The position numbers were made by a program, and so were the translations under genes. Below are positions 33,671 to 41,739 of a DNA stretch of 42,162 nucleotides, in pieces. Below the pieces are notes generated by a model. That model worked only from the letters and a program-made list of their open reading frames with translations, had not been told where the DNA came from and made no database searches. This DNA is from Cerasibacillus sp036516575 (lineage in GTDB: Bacteria; Bacillota; Bacilli; Bacillales; Amphibacillaceae). The DNA lies in NCBI RefSeq assembly GCF_036516575.1, contig NZ_DATBTY010000081.1:1-42162 (forward strand). The letters are read 5' to 3'. Each line of letters begins with the position of its first letter. Positions within the stretch are counted from its first letter, which is position 1.

Positions 33671-33722
33671 GCGCGATTATGGCCGGGGACTGCGCGATTT
33701 TAGCCTGGGATTGCGCAATTTC
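33671..33722. repeat. 21-bp tandem intergenic repeat
   Basis: GCGCGATT(A/T)T(G/A)GCC(G/T)GGGA(C/T)T occurs at 33671-33691 and 33692-33712, with a partial third copy GCGCAATTTC at 33713-33722. It lies in the 135-nt gap inside the operon and is GC-richer than its surroundings. Confidence 0.7.
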
Positions 33723-33779
33723 TTTTTCAAACTCGAGTACACGATATTCAATATTATTTAATTTTAAAGGAGGGCTTAT

Positions 33780-35225
33780 ATGTTTCAGGATGTAACGAGA
33801 AGTATTTTTATTGATGGAAAATGGCTTGATGTGAATCGAGGAAAAACAGAAACGATATACAATCCTGCTACACTTGAGAAGCTAACAGAAGTTGCTCATG
33901 GCGGAGAGGCTGAAACTGAAGCTGCCATAAAAGCCGCAAAAAAAGCATTCACTTCATGGAGCAGCTTAACAGGGCGCGAACGCTCAAAAGTGTTATACCG
34001 TGCAGCTGAATTAATGGCACAAGATGCTGATCGATTAGGGAAAATATTAACACTCGAACAAGGAAAACCTATTCAAGAAGCAATTGGAGAAGTAAAGGGA
34101 GCGGCGCAGTTCTTGCTTTGGTATGCCGAAGAAGCATCACGCGCCTACGGAGAATGGATTCCTTCATCTGTTTCATCAAAGAGATTGCTCGTGATTCCGA
34201 AACCAATCGGTGTTGTCGGAGCCATTACACCATGGAACTTTCCTTCTTCAATGATCACGAGAAAACTGGCACCAGCATTAGCAGCTGGTTGTACGGTCGT
34301 TTTAAAACCATCTCCTGAAACACCGTTGTCTGCCATCGAGATTGTTAAAGTTTTCGAAAAAGCAGGTATGCCAAATGGTGTGGTCAATATGGTAACAGGA
34401 GATGCTGAAGCCATTGGCAAGACATTACTCTCACACAAGACTGTCAAATTAATTACATTTACTGGTTCGACACCAGTTGGAAAATACTTAATGCGTGAAG
34501 CGAGTGAACAGGTCAAGAAGGTCTCACTCGAGCTCGGTGGGCATGCGCCATTTATCGTGTTTGAGGATGCAGATTTAGATAAAGCGACATCCCTCGCCCT
34601 TGCTAGTAAATTCCGTAATAATGGGCAAACATGTATTTGTGCGAATCGTTTATATGTCCATGAAACGATTCATGGATCATTTACAGCTATGTTAAAGGAA
34701 AAGGTTGAAAAACTCGTTATCGGAAATGGGCTTAATCAAGAAACCGACTTAGGCCCGCTTATTAATCAAGCAGCCTGTGATAAAGTTCAACATCAACTTG
34801 ATGATGCATTACAAAAAGGCGCTAAAGTTGTCACAGGTGGCTATGAATTAACTGATGAATTGAAGGGATATTTCTATCCACCAACTGTCATTAGTAATGT
34901 CACCGATGACATGTTAGTGATGAATGAAGAAACTTTTGGTCCGCTATTTCCAATCCAAACATTTACGGATGAAACAGATGTCATCCGTAAAGCAAATGAT
35001 ACCGACTATGGATTAGCTGCTTATATTTTCACTGAAAATACAAGTCGTACTTTACGCGTTGTTGAACAACTAGAATATGGCATTGTCGGTGTTAACGATG
35101 TGTTTCCAGCTACACCAGAAGCTCCGTTTGGTGGTATAAAGCAATCTGGTAATAGTAAAGAAGGAGGACATCACGGGATGGAGGAGTTTTTAGAGTATAC
35201 ATTTGTTTCCATTGGAGTAGAGTAA
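33780..35225 (+). CDS. NAD(P)-dependent semialdehyde dehydrogenase (GabD/DavD type), likely glutarate semialdehyde
   Basis: 481-aa aldehyde dehydrogenase of the succinate/glutarate-semialdehyde group. Motifs: PWNFPSSMITRKLAPALAAG, FTGSTPVGKYLM, general base E251 in SLELGGHAPF, nucleophile C285 in NNGQTCICANR, and FGPLFPI. GabD and DavD are closely related. The co-encoded CoA-transferase and glutaryl-CoA dehydrogenase-like protein favour glutarate semialdehyde -> glutarate (inference). AAAGGAGG precedes the ATG. Third gene of the rightward unit, which ends at the terminator 35231-35265. Confidence 0.83.
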   Translation: MFQDVTRSIFIDGKWLDVNRGKTETIYNPATLEKLTEVAHGGEAETEAAIKAAKKAFTSWSSLTGRERSKVLYRAAELMAQDADRLGKILTLEQGKPIQEAIGEVKGAAQFLLWYAEEASRAYGEWIPSSVSSKRLLVIPKPIGVVGAITPWNFPSSMITRKLAPALAAGCTVVLKPSPETPLSAIEIVKVFEKAGMPNGVVNMVTGDAEAIGKTLLSHKTVKLITFTGSTPVGKYLMREASEQVKKVSLELGGHAPFIVFEDADLDKATSLALASKFRNNGQTCICANRLYVHETIHGSFTAMLKEKVEKLVIGNGLNQETDLGPLINQAACDKVQHQLDDALQKGAKVVTGGYELTDELKGYFYPPTVISNVTDDMLVMNEETFGPLFPIQTFTDETDVIRKANDTDYGLAAYIFTENTSRTLRVVEQLEYGIVGVNDVFPATPEAPFGGIKQSGNSKEGGHHGMEEFLEYTFVSIGVE

Positions 35226-35230
35226 CGAAA

Positions 35231-35265
35231 AGAGGACTATCCTATGAGGGAGGGTAGTCCTTTTG
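35231..35265 (+). terminator. Terminator of the CoA-transferase/dehydrogenase operon
   Basis: Stem AGGACTATCCT / AGGGTAGTCCT with one G-U-type pair, followed by TTTTGT. Confidence 0.85.
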
Positions 35266-35325
35266 TACTTTGTGTAGTAATCTCTAGCTTACCTAATAAG
35301 TAGATTCATGTAATAACAAAAGTGT

Positions 35326-36084
35326 TTATAATCGAATTGCTTCAAACGTAACAAGTTCTGTTTCTTTTGATGGTGCCTTCTGAAAAGTATAATCTGCCGA
35401 GCATGTTATGTGAGTAAAGCCGATTTTTTCAAGGATCATCGAGAACTCTTCAATCCCATACCAGCGCATAACAAATTCTTGTAACTCTGTATCTACCAAT
35501 TTTCCATGACGCCATTTTTCATATTTTAATAGAGAACGTGTCGTTTGATTCACCCAGTTTATTTCAATAGATTTGTTCTCTAAGACAATTCCCTCATCAC
35601 TAGATAATGAATAAGGAGTCGTCGATATCTCCCCAGTATGCCAATCTACAGGTAATAGTAAATCTACGATAAGACGGCCACCTGGAACGAGATGATGATA
35701 AAAACTTGTCAAAACACTTATCGCATCATCGTATTCATCAATTAAACAAAATGAACCAGTCGGCATAACGATTGCTTCATATTTTTCAGGTAATGAGAAT
35801 TGAGATAAATTTGCTTCATACAAATTAGGATTCAATCCCCTTTCATGACAACGCTTCTGGCATGACGCTAACATATGAGCTGAATAATCAATACCATCTA
35901 CATCATAGCCTTTATTCAGTAACGGGATGATAAAACGACCGGATCCAACAGCTGGTTCTAATATTTTTCCTTTTGTGCCTTGTAATCGTTTAAGATAATA
36001 TTCGATATCACCATTAATTGAGTGGCCAACAGGCTTCGTAACATCATATAATTGTGTGCTTAATTTTCCATAATAGCTAAACAT
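35326..36084 (-). CDS. Class I SAM-dependent methyltransferase
   Basis: About 252 aa. Rossmann-fold motif I is ILEPAVGSGRFIIPLL, with motif II-like GIDYSAHMLASC and the segment HLVPGGRLIVDLLLP after it. The start is the ATG at 36084, 5 nt after GGAGG; the ATG at 36096 overlaps that site. Target unknown. It stands alone on the minus strand between the two halves of the lysine locus, with no visible link to the pathway. Confidence 0.82.
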   Translation of the reverse strand: MFSYYGKLSTQLYDVTKPVGHSINGDIEYYLKRLQGTKGKILEPAVGSGRFIIPLLNKGYDVDGIDYSAHMLASCQKRCHERGLNPNLYEANLSQFSLPEKYEAIVMPTGSFCLIDEYDDAISVLTSFYHHLVPGGRLIVDLLLPVDWHTGEISTTPYSLSSDEGIVLENKSIEINWVNQTTRSLLKYEKWRHGKLVDTELQEFVMRWYGIEEFSMILEKIGFTHITCSADYTFQKAPSKETELVTFEAIRL

Positions 36085-36146
36085 ATTTTCCTCCATGGAA
36101 TAACAGGATTTTTTCCATCATAACATATATTCGTTTATTAATTAAC

Positions 36147-36171
36147 AAAAAAAGGGATGTTATCCACCCCT
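36147..36171 (-). terminator. Terminator of the iclR-DUF3870 unit
   Basis: Minus-strand AGGGGTG / CATCCCT (one G-U) with a 5-nt loop, followed by seven T. It starts directly after the DUF3870 stop codon. Confidence 0.85.
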
Positions 36172-36172
36172 C

Positions 36173-36490
36173 TCATTCTTCATTGTTCTTATACATCTCA
36201 AATTGCTTATATAAATCAGTTAGGGCTGATGCTAATGCATGACCTGCTTTCCCGAGATAGTGCTTTTTGAGTGTGGCTATTGGTTCATCGATCCCATCAT
36301 TTAAGCTATAGCCTCGGAGCAACTGTTGAACAAATTCACGCCCGTGTAAAGTTGCTAATGTACATCCGGCATTAACAATCACCCCATATTTTTTATCAAT
36401 TTCTGCTGTAATTGTCACTGTATCATAAATGCTTTTCGCTGCCATTCCAGAAGGTAGTCGGGCATGACCTGCAATAAATACTGTTCGCAT
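36173..36490 (-). CDS. DUF3870-domain protein
   Basis: 105-aa small soluble protein. The pattern VFIAGHARLPSGMAAKSIYD, GVIVNAGCTLATLHGREFV (family GCTLAT segment) and LLRGYSL fits Pfam DUF3870, whose function is unknown. The ATG at 36490 is 7 nt after GGGGGGAG; the open frame continues upstream into the end of iclR. It follows iclR by 19 nt and ends at a terminator, so the two form one transcription unit. A conserved cysteine sits in NAGCTLAT. A metabolite-sensing or enzyme role in lysine breakdown is only a guess. Confidence 0.75.
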   Translation of the reverse strand: MRTVFIAGHARLPSGMAAKSIYDTVTITAEIDKKYGVIVNAGCTLATLHGREFVQQLLRGYSLNDGIDEPIATLKKHYLGKAGHALASALTDLYKQFEMYKNNEE

Positions 36491-36509
36491 GATAAATCTC
36501 CCCCCTTTA

Positions 36510-37244
36510 TTAACCGAGATAACCCATTTTTTTAGATATATCATACGCTGCTAATTTTGTTTCTCGTTTTATTTTTTGTAGATTGTCATCGGTAAAATAA
36601 CTAGATAATCCACTTACCGTTAAGGAAGCAATGACTTGGTTTTTATAATTAAAAATCGGATAGGAAATCCCAATCGTATTGGCATCTTGTTCACCTTCAC
36701 TAAAAGCATAACCTTGCTTTAAAATCCTCTTCAATTCGAGTTGAAGACGCCTCTTAGTCTCTTCATCTAGTTCTTCTAGAATCCCTTTTTGTTTATCTTT
36801 TGCTAAAAAAGCAAGGAGTAGCTTAGGACCAGAGCCAATATGAAGTGGTGAGCGTTTTCCTACACGGGTATATAAGCGTATTGTCCGTGTACTATCTACT
36901 TTTTCAATATAAACGGCTTCATTTTGACGGATAACGACTAAATGAACCGCTTCATTAATATTCTTTACTAACTCTTGCATAATCGGTAGGGCGTGCTCTC
37001 TAATTTCTAGTTGATTAGATACAAGTTGACCAAGCTCTAGTAGTTTTAATCCGAGACGATAGCTACTATCTTGCCCTTCTCTAATTTTCATTAAATAATC
37101 TCTCGTTTCTAATGTTGTGACCAAACGATAAGCAGTTGGCTTCGGCATATTTAGCCGTTTTGAAATGTCGTTTAACGATAGTTCTCGTGTTTCTTCTGTA
37201 AATAGTTCTAAAATCTGTAAAGCTTTGTGAACACTCTTATTCAT
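36510..37244 (-). CDS. IclR-family transcriptional regulator
   Basis: 244 aa. N-terminal winged helix-turn-helix (ALQILELFTEETRELSLNDI, MPKPTAYRLVTTL as recognition region) and a C-terminal GAF-like effector domain (GSGPKLLLAFLAK, ISYPIFNYKNQVIASLTVSGL). IclR proteins commonly control adjacent catabolic operons and bind small acids. It lies 86 nt downstream of lysine 6-dehydrogenase across a terminator, so it likely regulates this locus, perhaps in response to an adipate- or glutarate-type intermediate (inference). AAGGAGTC precedes the ATG. Confidence 0.88.
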   Translation of the reverse strand: MNKSVHKALQILELFTEETRELSLNDISKRLNMPKPTAYRLVTTLETRDYLMKIREGQDSSYRLGLKLLELGQLVSNQLEIREHALPIMQELVKNINEAVHLVVIRQNEAVYIEKVDSTRTIRLYTRVGKRSPLHIGSGPKLLLAFLAKDKQKGILEELDEETKRRLQLELKRILKQGYAFSEGEQDANTIGISYPIFNYKNQVIASLTVSGLSSYFTDDNLQKIKRETKLAAYDISKKMGYLG

Positions 37245-37270
37245 CTTTATGACTCCTTACACATCTGTTT

Positions 37271-37303
37271 AAAAATATCCCCCTGCTTTCGGTGCAGAGG
37301 GAT
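37271..37303 (-). terminator. Terminator of the lysine 6-dehydrogenase operon
   Basis: Minus-strand ATCCCTCTGC / GCAGGGGGAT, 10 bp with one G-U, followed by ATTTTT. Confidence 0.88.
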
Positions 37304-37330
37304 TAAAGACGAAATCGTATAATCTTTCCT

Positions 37331-38503
37331 TTAACTTTTTACTGGTGTTTTATTTGATGTCACAGTTTCAATAATATTGACACCACGCTTAGCCATTTCT
37401 TTAATATAAACATCTCCCGGTACAATCTGTTCAGGTGGATAGACACCTCGTTTATCAATTTGGCCACTAGCAATCATTTGTGCAACAACCGATATTGTAT
37501 TCGCCGTTGCTCTTGCCATAGCAGTAACTTGATGCTCACGGTCTTTAAATGTGGTCATTTCATATTCATAGGTTGTTTTTTCCCCTGCTTTATCACCTGA
37601 TACAATGACACGTAATAAAACAGCGTCATCTTTTTCACCTAATTCAACAATTGGGTCAAGCACTTTTAATAACACTTCACGCGGACTAACGATGACTCCA
37701 TTGACATCTACTTCATAATCTTTACGTGTTAAATTTAAATCGACAAGTAGTTGGAATTTTTCAGCATGACCACGATAGCGAATCGTTTTATATTCTAATG
37801 TTTTTAAATTTGGATAAGAAATGGATAAAGTTGATGTTCCACCTGACGTATGGAATGCTTCTAATGGACCAAATTTATCAAAATGAATTGTTTCCACTTC
37901 TGATAATGATGGCACTTCCATCTTCATTCCATTCCGAATGATGAGCGATGGATCGGTATAGTGATCGAATAATCCTTCCATTGAAAATACATGATTATAT
38001 TCAAGTGGTGGCTTAGGCTGGACAGGAATCCCGCCTACATAGAGTTTAATCGAGCCGACATGATCTAATTGACTCGCACCATATCCTGATAAAATATTAA
38101 TCATACCAGGGGCAACACCTAAATCAGGAATAATCGTCACACCAGATGCTTTTGCATCGTCTTTTAATGTTAAAACTTTGTCCGTAATATGCCCGATATG
38201 ACCACCTAAATCGACTGAACTGACACCGACTTGAATGGCCGTTTTCGCTACGATTTCATTAAATGAATAAAATAACGCATTGATGATGACATCGAATTGG
38301 CGCATATAATTCGCCAATTCAACTTCGTCACTTGCATCCACTTGGTAAGCCGTTAATTTATCTGAATCAAGTTGCTGACAGATTGCTTCAGCACGCGCTA
38401 AATCAATATCTGCCAATCCGACGGCTTTTACACCTGGACTAGATACTAAATCACGTGTGGCTTCTTTTCCCATTAAGCCTGAACCTAATACACCTATTTT
38501 CAT
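37331..38503 (-). CDS. lysDH: L-lysine 6-dehydrogenase
   Basis: Oxidises the epsilon-amino group of L-lysine with NAD, releasing ammonia and giving 2-aminoadipate 6-semialdehyde, which cyclises to piperideine-6-carboxylate. 390 aa from the ATG at 38503 (AAGGGAG 8 nt upstream). The saccharopine-dehydrogenase-like Rossmann domain starts with MKIGVLGSGLMGKEA. SVDLGGHIGHITD, IIPDLGVAPGMINILSGYGA, FHTSGGTSTL and RGVYPPEQIVPGDVY closely resemble the characterised Geobacillus stearothermophilus enzyme. Neighbours (aldehyde dehydrogenase, ThDP enzyme, aminotransferase) fit lysine catabolism. It is 36 nt after the aldehyde dehydrogenase gene and is the last gene of the operon. Confidence 0.9.
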   Translation of the reverse strand: MKIGVLGSGLMGKEATRDLVSSPGVKAVGLADIDLARAEAICQQLDSDKLTAYQVDASDEVELANYMRQFDVIINALFYSFNEIVAKTAIQVGVSSVDLGGHIGHITDKVLTLKDDAKASGVTIIPDLGVAPGMINILSGYGASQLDHVGSIKLYVGGIPVQPKPPLEYNHVFSMEGLFDHYTDPSLIIRNGMKMEVPSLSEVETIHFDKFGPLEAFHTSGGTSTLSISYPNLKTLEYKTIRYRGHAEKFQLLVDLNLTRKDYEVDVNGVIVSPREVLLKVLDPIVELGEKDDAVLLRVIVSGDKAGEKTTYEYEMTTFKDREHQVTAMARATANTISVVAQMIASGQIDKRGVYPPEQIVPGDVYIKEMAKRGVNIIETVTSNKTPVKS

Positions 38504-38539
38504 AACTGACACTCCCTTATTCCCAAGATTGTTTATTTA

Positions 38540-40039
38540 TTATTCTGTATCAATTTGTGCACGTTGTAATTTACCACTATAGTCAACATAAACCGCCTTC
38601 CATTCTGTGAAGACATCAAGTGCTTGAACACCTGAATCACGATGACCATTTCCAGTACCCTTTGTTCCACCAAATGGAAGGTGAATTTCCGCACCAGTTG
38701 TTCCTGCATTAACATAAACAATTCCTGTATCTAAATCACGCTGCGCTGTAAACACGCGGTTCACATCTTTTGTAAAAATTGAGCTTGATAAGCCATAGGA
38801 AACGCTGTTGTTTGCCTCAATCGCTTCTTCAAAACTCTTGACTGGAATGAGTGACACAACTGGACCAAATATTTCTTCTTGCGCAATACGCATATCGATC
38901 GTTGCATCTGTAAATAATGTCGGTGCAAAGAAATGGCCTTTTTCGTAATCACCATCTGTCATTTCATAGCCACCAGCAAGTAGTTTAGCCCCTTCTTCTT
39001 TCCCAATCTCAACATATTTCTTAATTTTATCCATTCCAGCTTGGTTAATGATTGGACCAACACGGACCGATTCATCTGTTCCATTTCCAATCGTAAGTTG
39101 TTCCATCGCATGGAGTAAACGCTCTTCTAACGTTTCTTTCACATCTTCATGCACAATGACACGGCTACATGCGGTACAACGCTGACCACTCGTGCCGAAA
39201 GCACTCCAAATAATCCCTTCAACCGCTAAATCTAAATCAGCATCATCCATAACGATGACAGCGTTTTTACCCCCCATTTCTAAAGAAACCTTTTTCAATT
39301 GACGGCCACATTCAGCGGCAATATTTCTCCCCGTTTCATTTGAACCCGTAAAGGATATGACACGAATATCGTCATGGTGAACCATCGCATCACCAACCGT
39401 TGAACCTGAACCGAAAACAACGTTAATGACTCCTTTTGGTAGGCCAGCTTCTTCAAAAATCTTTGCTAATTCATATGCCATAATCGGTGTTTCTGTCGCC
39501 GGCTTCCAAACGACCGAATTTCCAGCTACAATTGCTGGGAATGACTTCCAAGTAGCAATTGCAATTGGAAAGTTCCACGGTGTAATAATACCAACAACAC
39601 CAATTGGTGCACGTACACTCATGGCAAATTTGTTTTGTAGTTCGGTTGGTGTCGTTTGTCCAAATAGACGTCTTCCTTCACCAGCCATATAAAACGCCAT
39701 ATCAATTCCTTCTTGGACTTCGCCACGCGCTTCTTCTAGCACTTTTCCATTTTCTAATGTTAATAAATATGCGAGTTTTTCTTTTCGTTTTTTCATAATA
39801 TGGCCCACTTCATATAAAATTTCAGCACGTTGCGGTGCTGGCACAAGGGCCCATTCTTTCTGTGCATGTTTTGCTGCCTTAACTGCTGCATCAACTGCTG
39901 TTTTATCAGACAATGGCACTTCAAGAACTGTTTCACCTGTTGCTGGATTCACAACTGGTGTTGTTTCCCCCTCTACCTCTACCCATTCACCATTAATATA
40001 GTTTGCTAGTTTTTTCACATCTAATAATGCTTCTGTCAT
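38540..40039 (-). CDS. Aldehyde dehydrogenase, likely aminoadipate-semialdehyde dehydrogenase
   Basis: 499-aa NAD(P)-dependent aldehyde dehydrogenase. Motifs: PWNFPIAIATWKSFPAIVAG, FTGSNETGR at about 230-238, general base E254 in SLEMGGKNA, nucleophile C288 in GTSGQRCTACSR, FGPVVSLIPV. Directly upstream of lysine 6-dehydrogenase in the same operon, so its expected substrate is 2-aminoadipate 6-semialdehyde, yielding 2-aminoadipate. It is distinct from the GabD-like enzyme at 33780, which allows the two aldehyde steps of the proposed route. The ATG at 40039 lies 8 nt after AGGAGG. Confidence 0.82.
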   Translation of the reverse strand: MTEALLDVKKLANYINGEWVEVEGETTPVVNPATGETVLEVPLSDKTAVDAAVKAAKHAQKEWALVPAPQRAEILYEVGHIMKKRKEKLAYLLTLENGKVLEEARGEVQEGIDMAFYMAGEGRRLFGQTTPTELQNKFAMSVRAPIGVVGIITPWNFPIAIATWKSFPAIVAGNSVVWKPATETPIMAYELAKIFEEAGLPKGVINVVFGSGSTVGDAMVHHDDIRVISFTGSNETGRNIAAECGRQLKKVSLEMGGKNAVIVMDDADLDLAVEGIIWSAFGTSGQRCTACSRVIVHEDVKETLEERLLHAMEQLTIGNGTDESVRVGPIINQAGMDKIKKYVEIGKEEGAKLLAGGYEMTDGDYEKGHFFAPTLFTDATIDMRIAQEEIFGPVVSLIPVKSFEEAIEANNSVSYGLSSSIFTKDVNRVFTAQRDLDTGIVYVNAGTTGAEIHLPFGGTKGTGNGHRDSGVQALDVFTEWKAVYVDYSGKLQRAQIDTE

Positions 40040-40069
40040 CAATAAAACCTCCTAATAAGATGATTTTTC

Positions 40070-41737
40070 TTAATGTTTTTTTCTAAGATCCTCAATCGTT
40101 GCGTTTACTGAAATCTGCTCAACATCTGTTAATATTTCAATAACGGTCATATGATTGTGTTTCAGAGCTTTATTTAAAGCGCTTTCAAATTCCTCAATTG
40201 TTTCAACACGATAACCGTACGCACCGACTGATTTTGCTAATTCAGAAAATGATGTCGCTCCTAAATCGGTCGCCATCACGCGATGTGGATAGACGATTTC
40301 TTGATGCATCCGAATCGTGCCATATGACTGATTATTAAAGACTAGAGCAATAACGGGGATATTGTACCGCACTGCCGTCTCCAATTCCTGAACAGTCATC
40401 ATAAAACCACCATCTCCCGATAAAGAAACAACGGTTTTATTAGGATAAGCTAATTTTGCCCCTAAAGCAGCAGGTAAACCATACCCCATCGCTCCAGAGG
40501 TTGGTCCGACATACGTATGTTTTTCTTGAAAAGGATAGTATGAATGCAACCAACCAGCAAAATTTCCTGCATCATTCGTTATAACTGTATCAGCCGGAAG
40601 ACTGTTGACCATTTCCTTTATAATATGTTTGTTTATCACATCTTTTTCACTCACTTGAAGTAATGAGCTTTTTCGCACGGCTTCGTTTCTTTCAGTGACC
40701 CAATCATGCCAACATGGCGATAACTCTATGTCAAGAAGTTTCTCTAAAGCTTCCTTCGCATCTGATACGATACCTAATTCTGGCACAAATACTTTTCCAA
40801 TCGTATCGAATGAAATGTCAATATGAATGAGTCGGTGATCGCGAGTAATCAGTTGATAGTCTTGTGTCGTTACTTCTGACAGTCGTGAACCAATCGCTAT
40901 AATGACATCGGCACCCTCGACTGTTCTTAAAACTTCCTTGCTCGTTCCTAAACCTAAGTGACCGACATATAGTGAATGATCATTCGGAAAAACATCATGT
41001 CTTCGGAAACTCGCCATAACAGGGAGATGATTTTTTTCAGCAAAAGAGAGGAGTACCTCTTCTGCTTCAGCCGTTTTTATCCCACCACCCGCAATGATTA
41101 GTGGGCTTCTTGCTTCTGATAGAATACGCTTGATTTCGTGTACTTCTCTTTGCGAAGGTGCTGGCTTTGGCACATTCATCAAGGGATTAAAAATCATTTG
41201 TCCGACTTTTGGTAGAACATCTTCCGGAAGTGAAATAACAACCGGACCAGGACGACCCGATCTTGCGATATGAAAAGCACGTGAAACAATTTCTGGAACC
41301 CTTTCTGGATGTTTAATTTCAACTGCCCATTTAGCAATTGGGGCAAAATATTGCTCTAAATCAACTTCTTGGAAACCTTCCCGACCACGAAATCGACTAT
41401 CAACTTGGCCTAAGAAAACAATCATCGGTGTAGAGTCTTGATATGCTGTATGAACGCCTATTGAGAGATTCGTAGCGCCAACTCCCCGGGTTGCAAGGAC
41501 AATTCCTGGTTTGAGGCTTGCCTTTGCATAGCCCTCTGCCATAAAAGCTGCCCCACCTTCATGACGTGCAGAAATAACATCAATTGAAGGCTCATCATAC
41601 AGCGCATCAAGGAGTGGTAAATAACTTTCCCCTGGAACACAGAACACTTTGTCAATCCCTTCATTTTTCATACAGGTGACAATCGCTTGTGCTGCTGTTT
41701 GATTAGCAGAAAAAACGCCTTTAATTTGTGTGCTCAA
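40070..41737 (-). CDS. ThDP-dependent decarboxylase-like enzyme (candidate 2-oxoadipate decarboxylase)
   Basis: 555-aa member of the acetolactate synthase/pyruvate decarboxylase superfamily. The cofactor-activating glutamate is E60 in SARHEGGAAFMAEGYA, and the Mg-ThDP motif runs from GDGGFMMT (441) to NNQSYG (473). SGAMGYGLPAALGAKLA precedes it. By similarity it would be labelled acetolactate synthase, but it sits between an aminotransferase and two lysine-degrading dehydrogenases and has no ilvN-type small subunit. Context suggests decarboxylation of 2-oxoadipate to glutarate semialdehyde. TTG start at 41737, 2 nt after the aminotransferase stop, with GGGGAGGG inside that gene, so translation is coupled. 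Confidence 0.8.
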   Translation of the reverse strand: MSTQIKGVFSANQTAAQAIVTCMKNEGIDKVFCVPGESYLPLLDALYDEPSIDVISARHEGGAAFMAEGYAKASLKPGIVLATRGVGATNLSIGVHTAYQDSTPMIVFLGQVDSRFRGREGFQEVDLEQYFAPIAKWAVEIKHPERVPEIVSRAFHIARSGRPGPVVISLPEDVLPKVGQMIFNPLMNVPKPAPSQREVHEIKRILSEARSPLIIAGGGIKTAEAEEVLLSFAEKNHLPVMASFRRHDVFPNDHSLYVGHLGLGTSKEVLRTVEGADVIIAIGSRLSEVTTQDYQLITRDHRLIHIDISFDTIGKVFVPELGIVSDAKEALEKLLDIELSPCWHDWVTERNEAVRKSSLLQVSEKDVINKHIIKEMVNSLPADTVITNDAGNFAGWLHSYYPFQEKHTYVGPTSGAMGYGLPAALGAKLAYPNKTVVSLSGDGGFMMTVQELETAVRYNIPVIALVFNNQSYGTIRMHQEIVYPHRVMATDLGATSFSELAKSVGAYGYRVETIEEFESALNKALKHNHMTVIEILTDVEQISVNATIEDLRKKH

Positions 41738-41739
41738 AA

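Noticed and set aside
40070..41737. Calling the ThDP enzyme acetolactate synthase (ilvB)
   Set aside because: The superfamily fits, but there is no small subunit or ilv/leu context, and the operon is for lysine breakdown. Kept as a family-level call.
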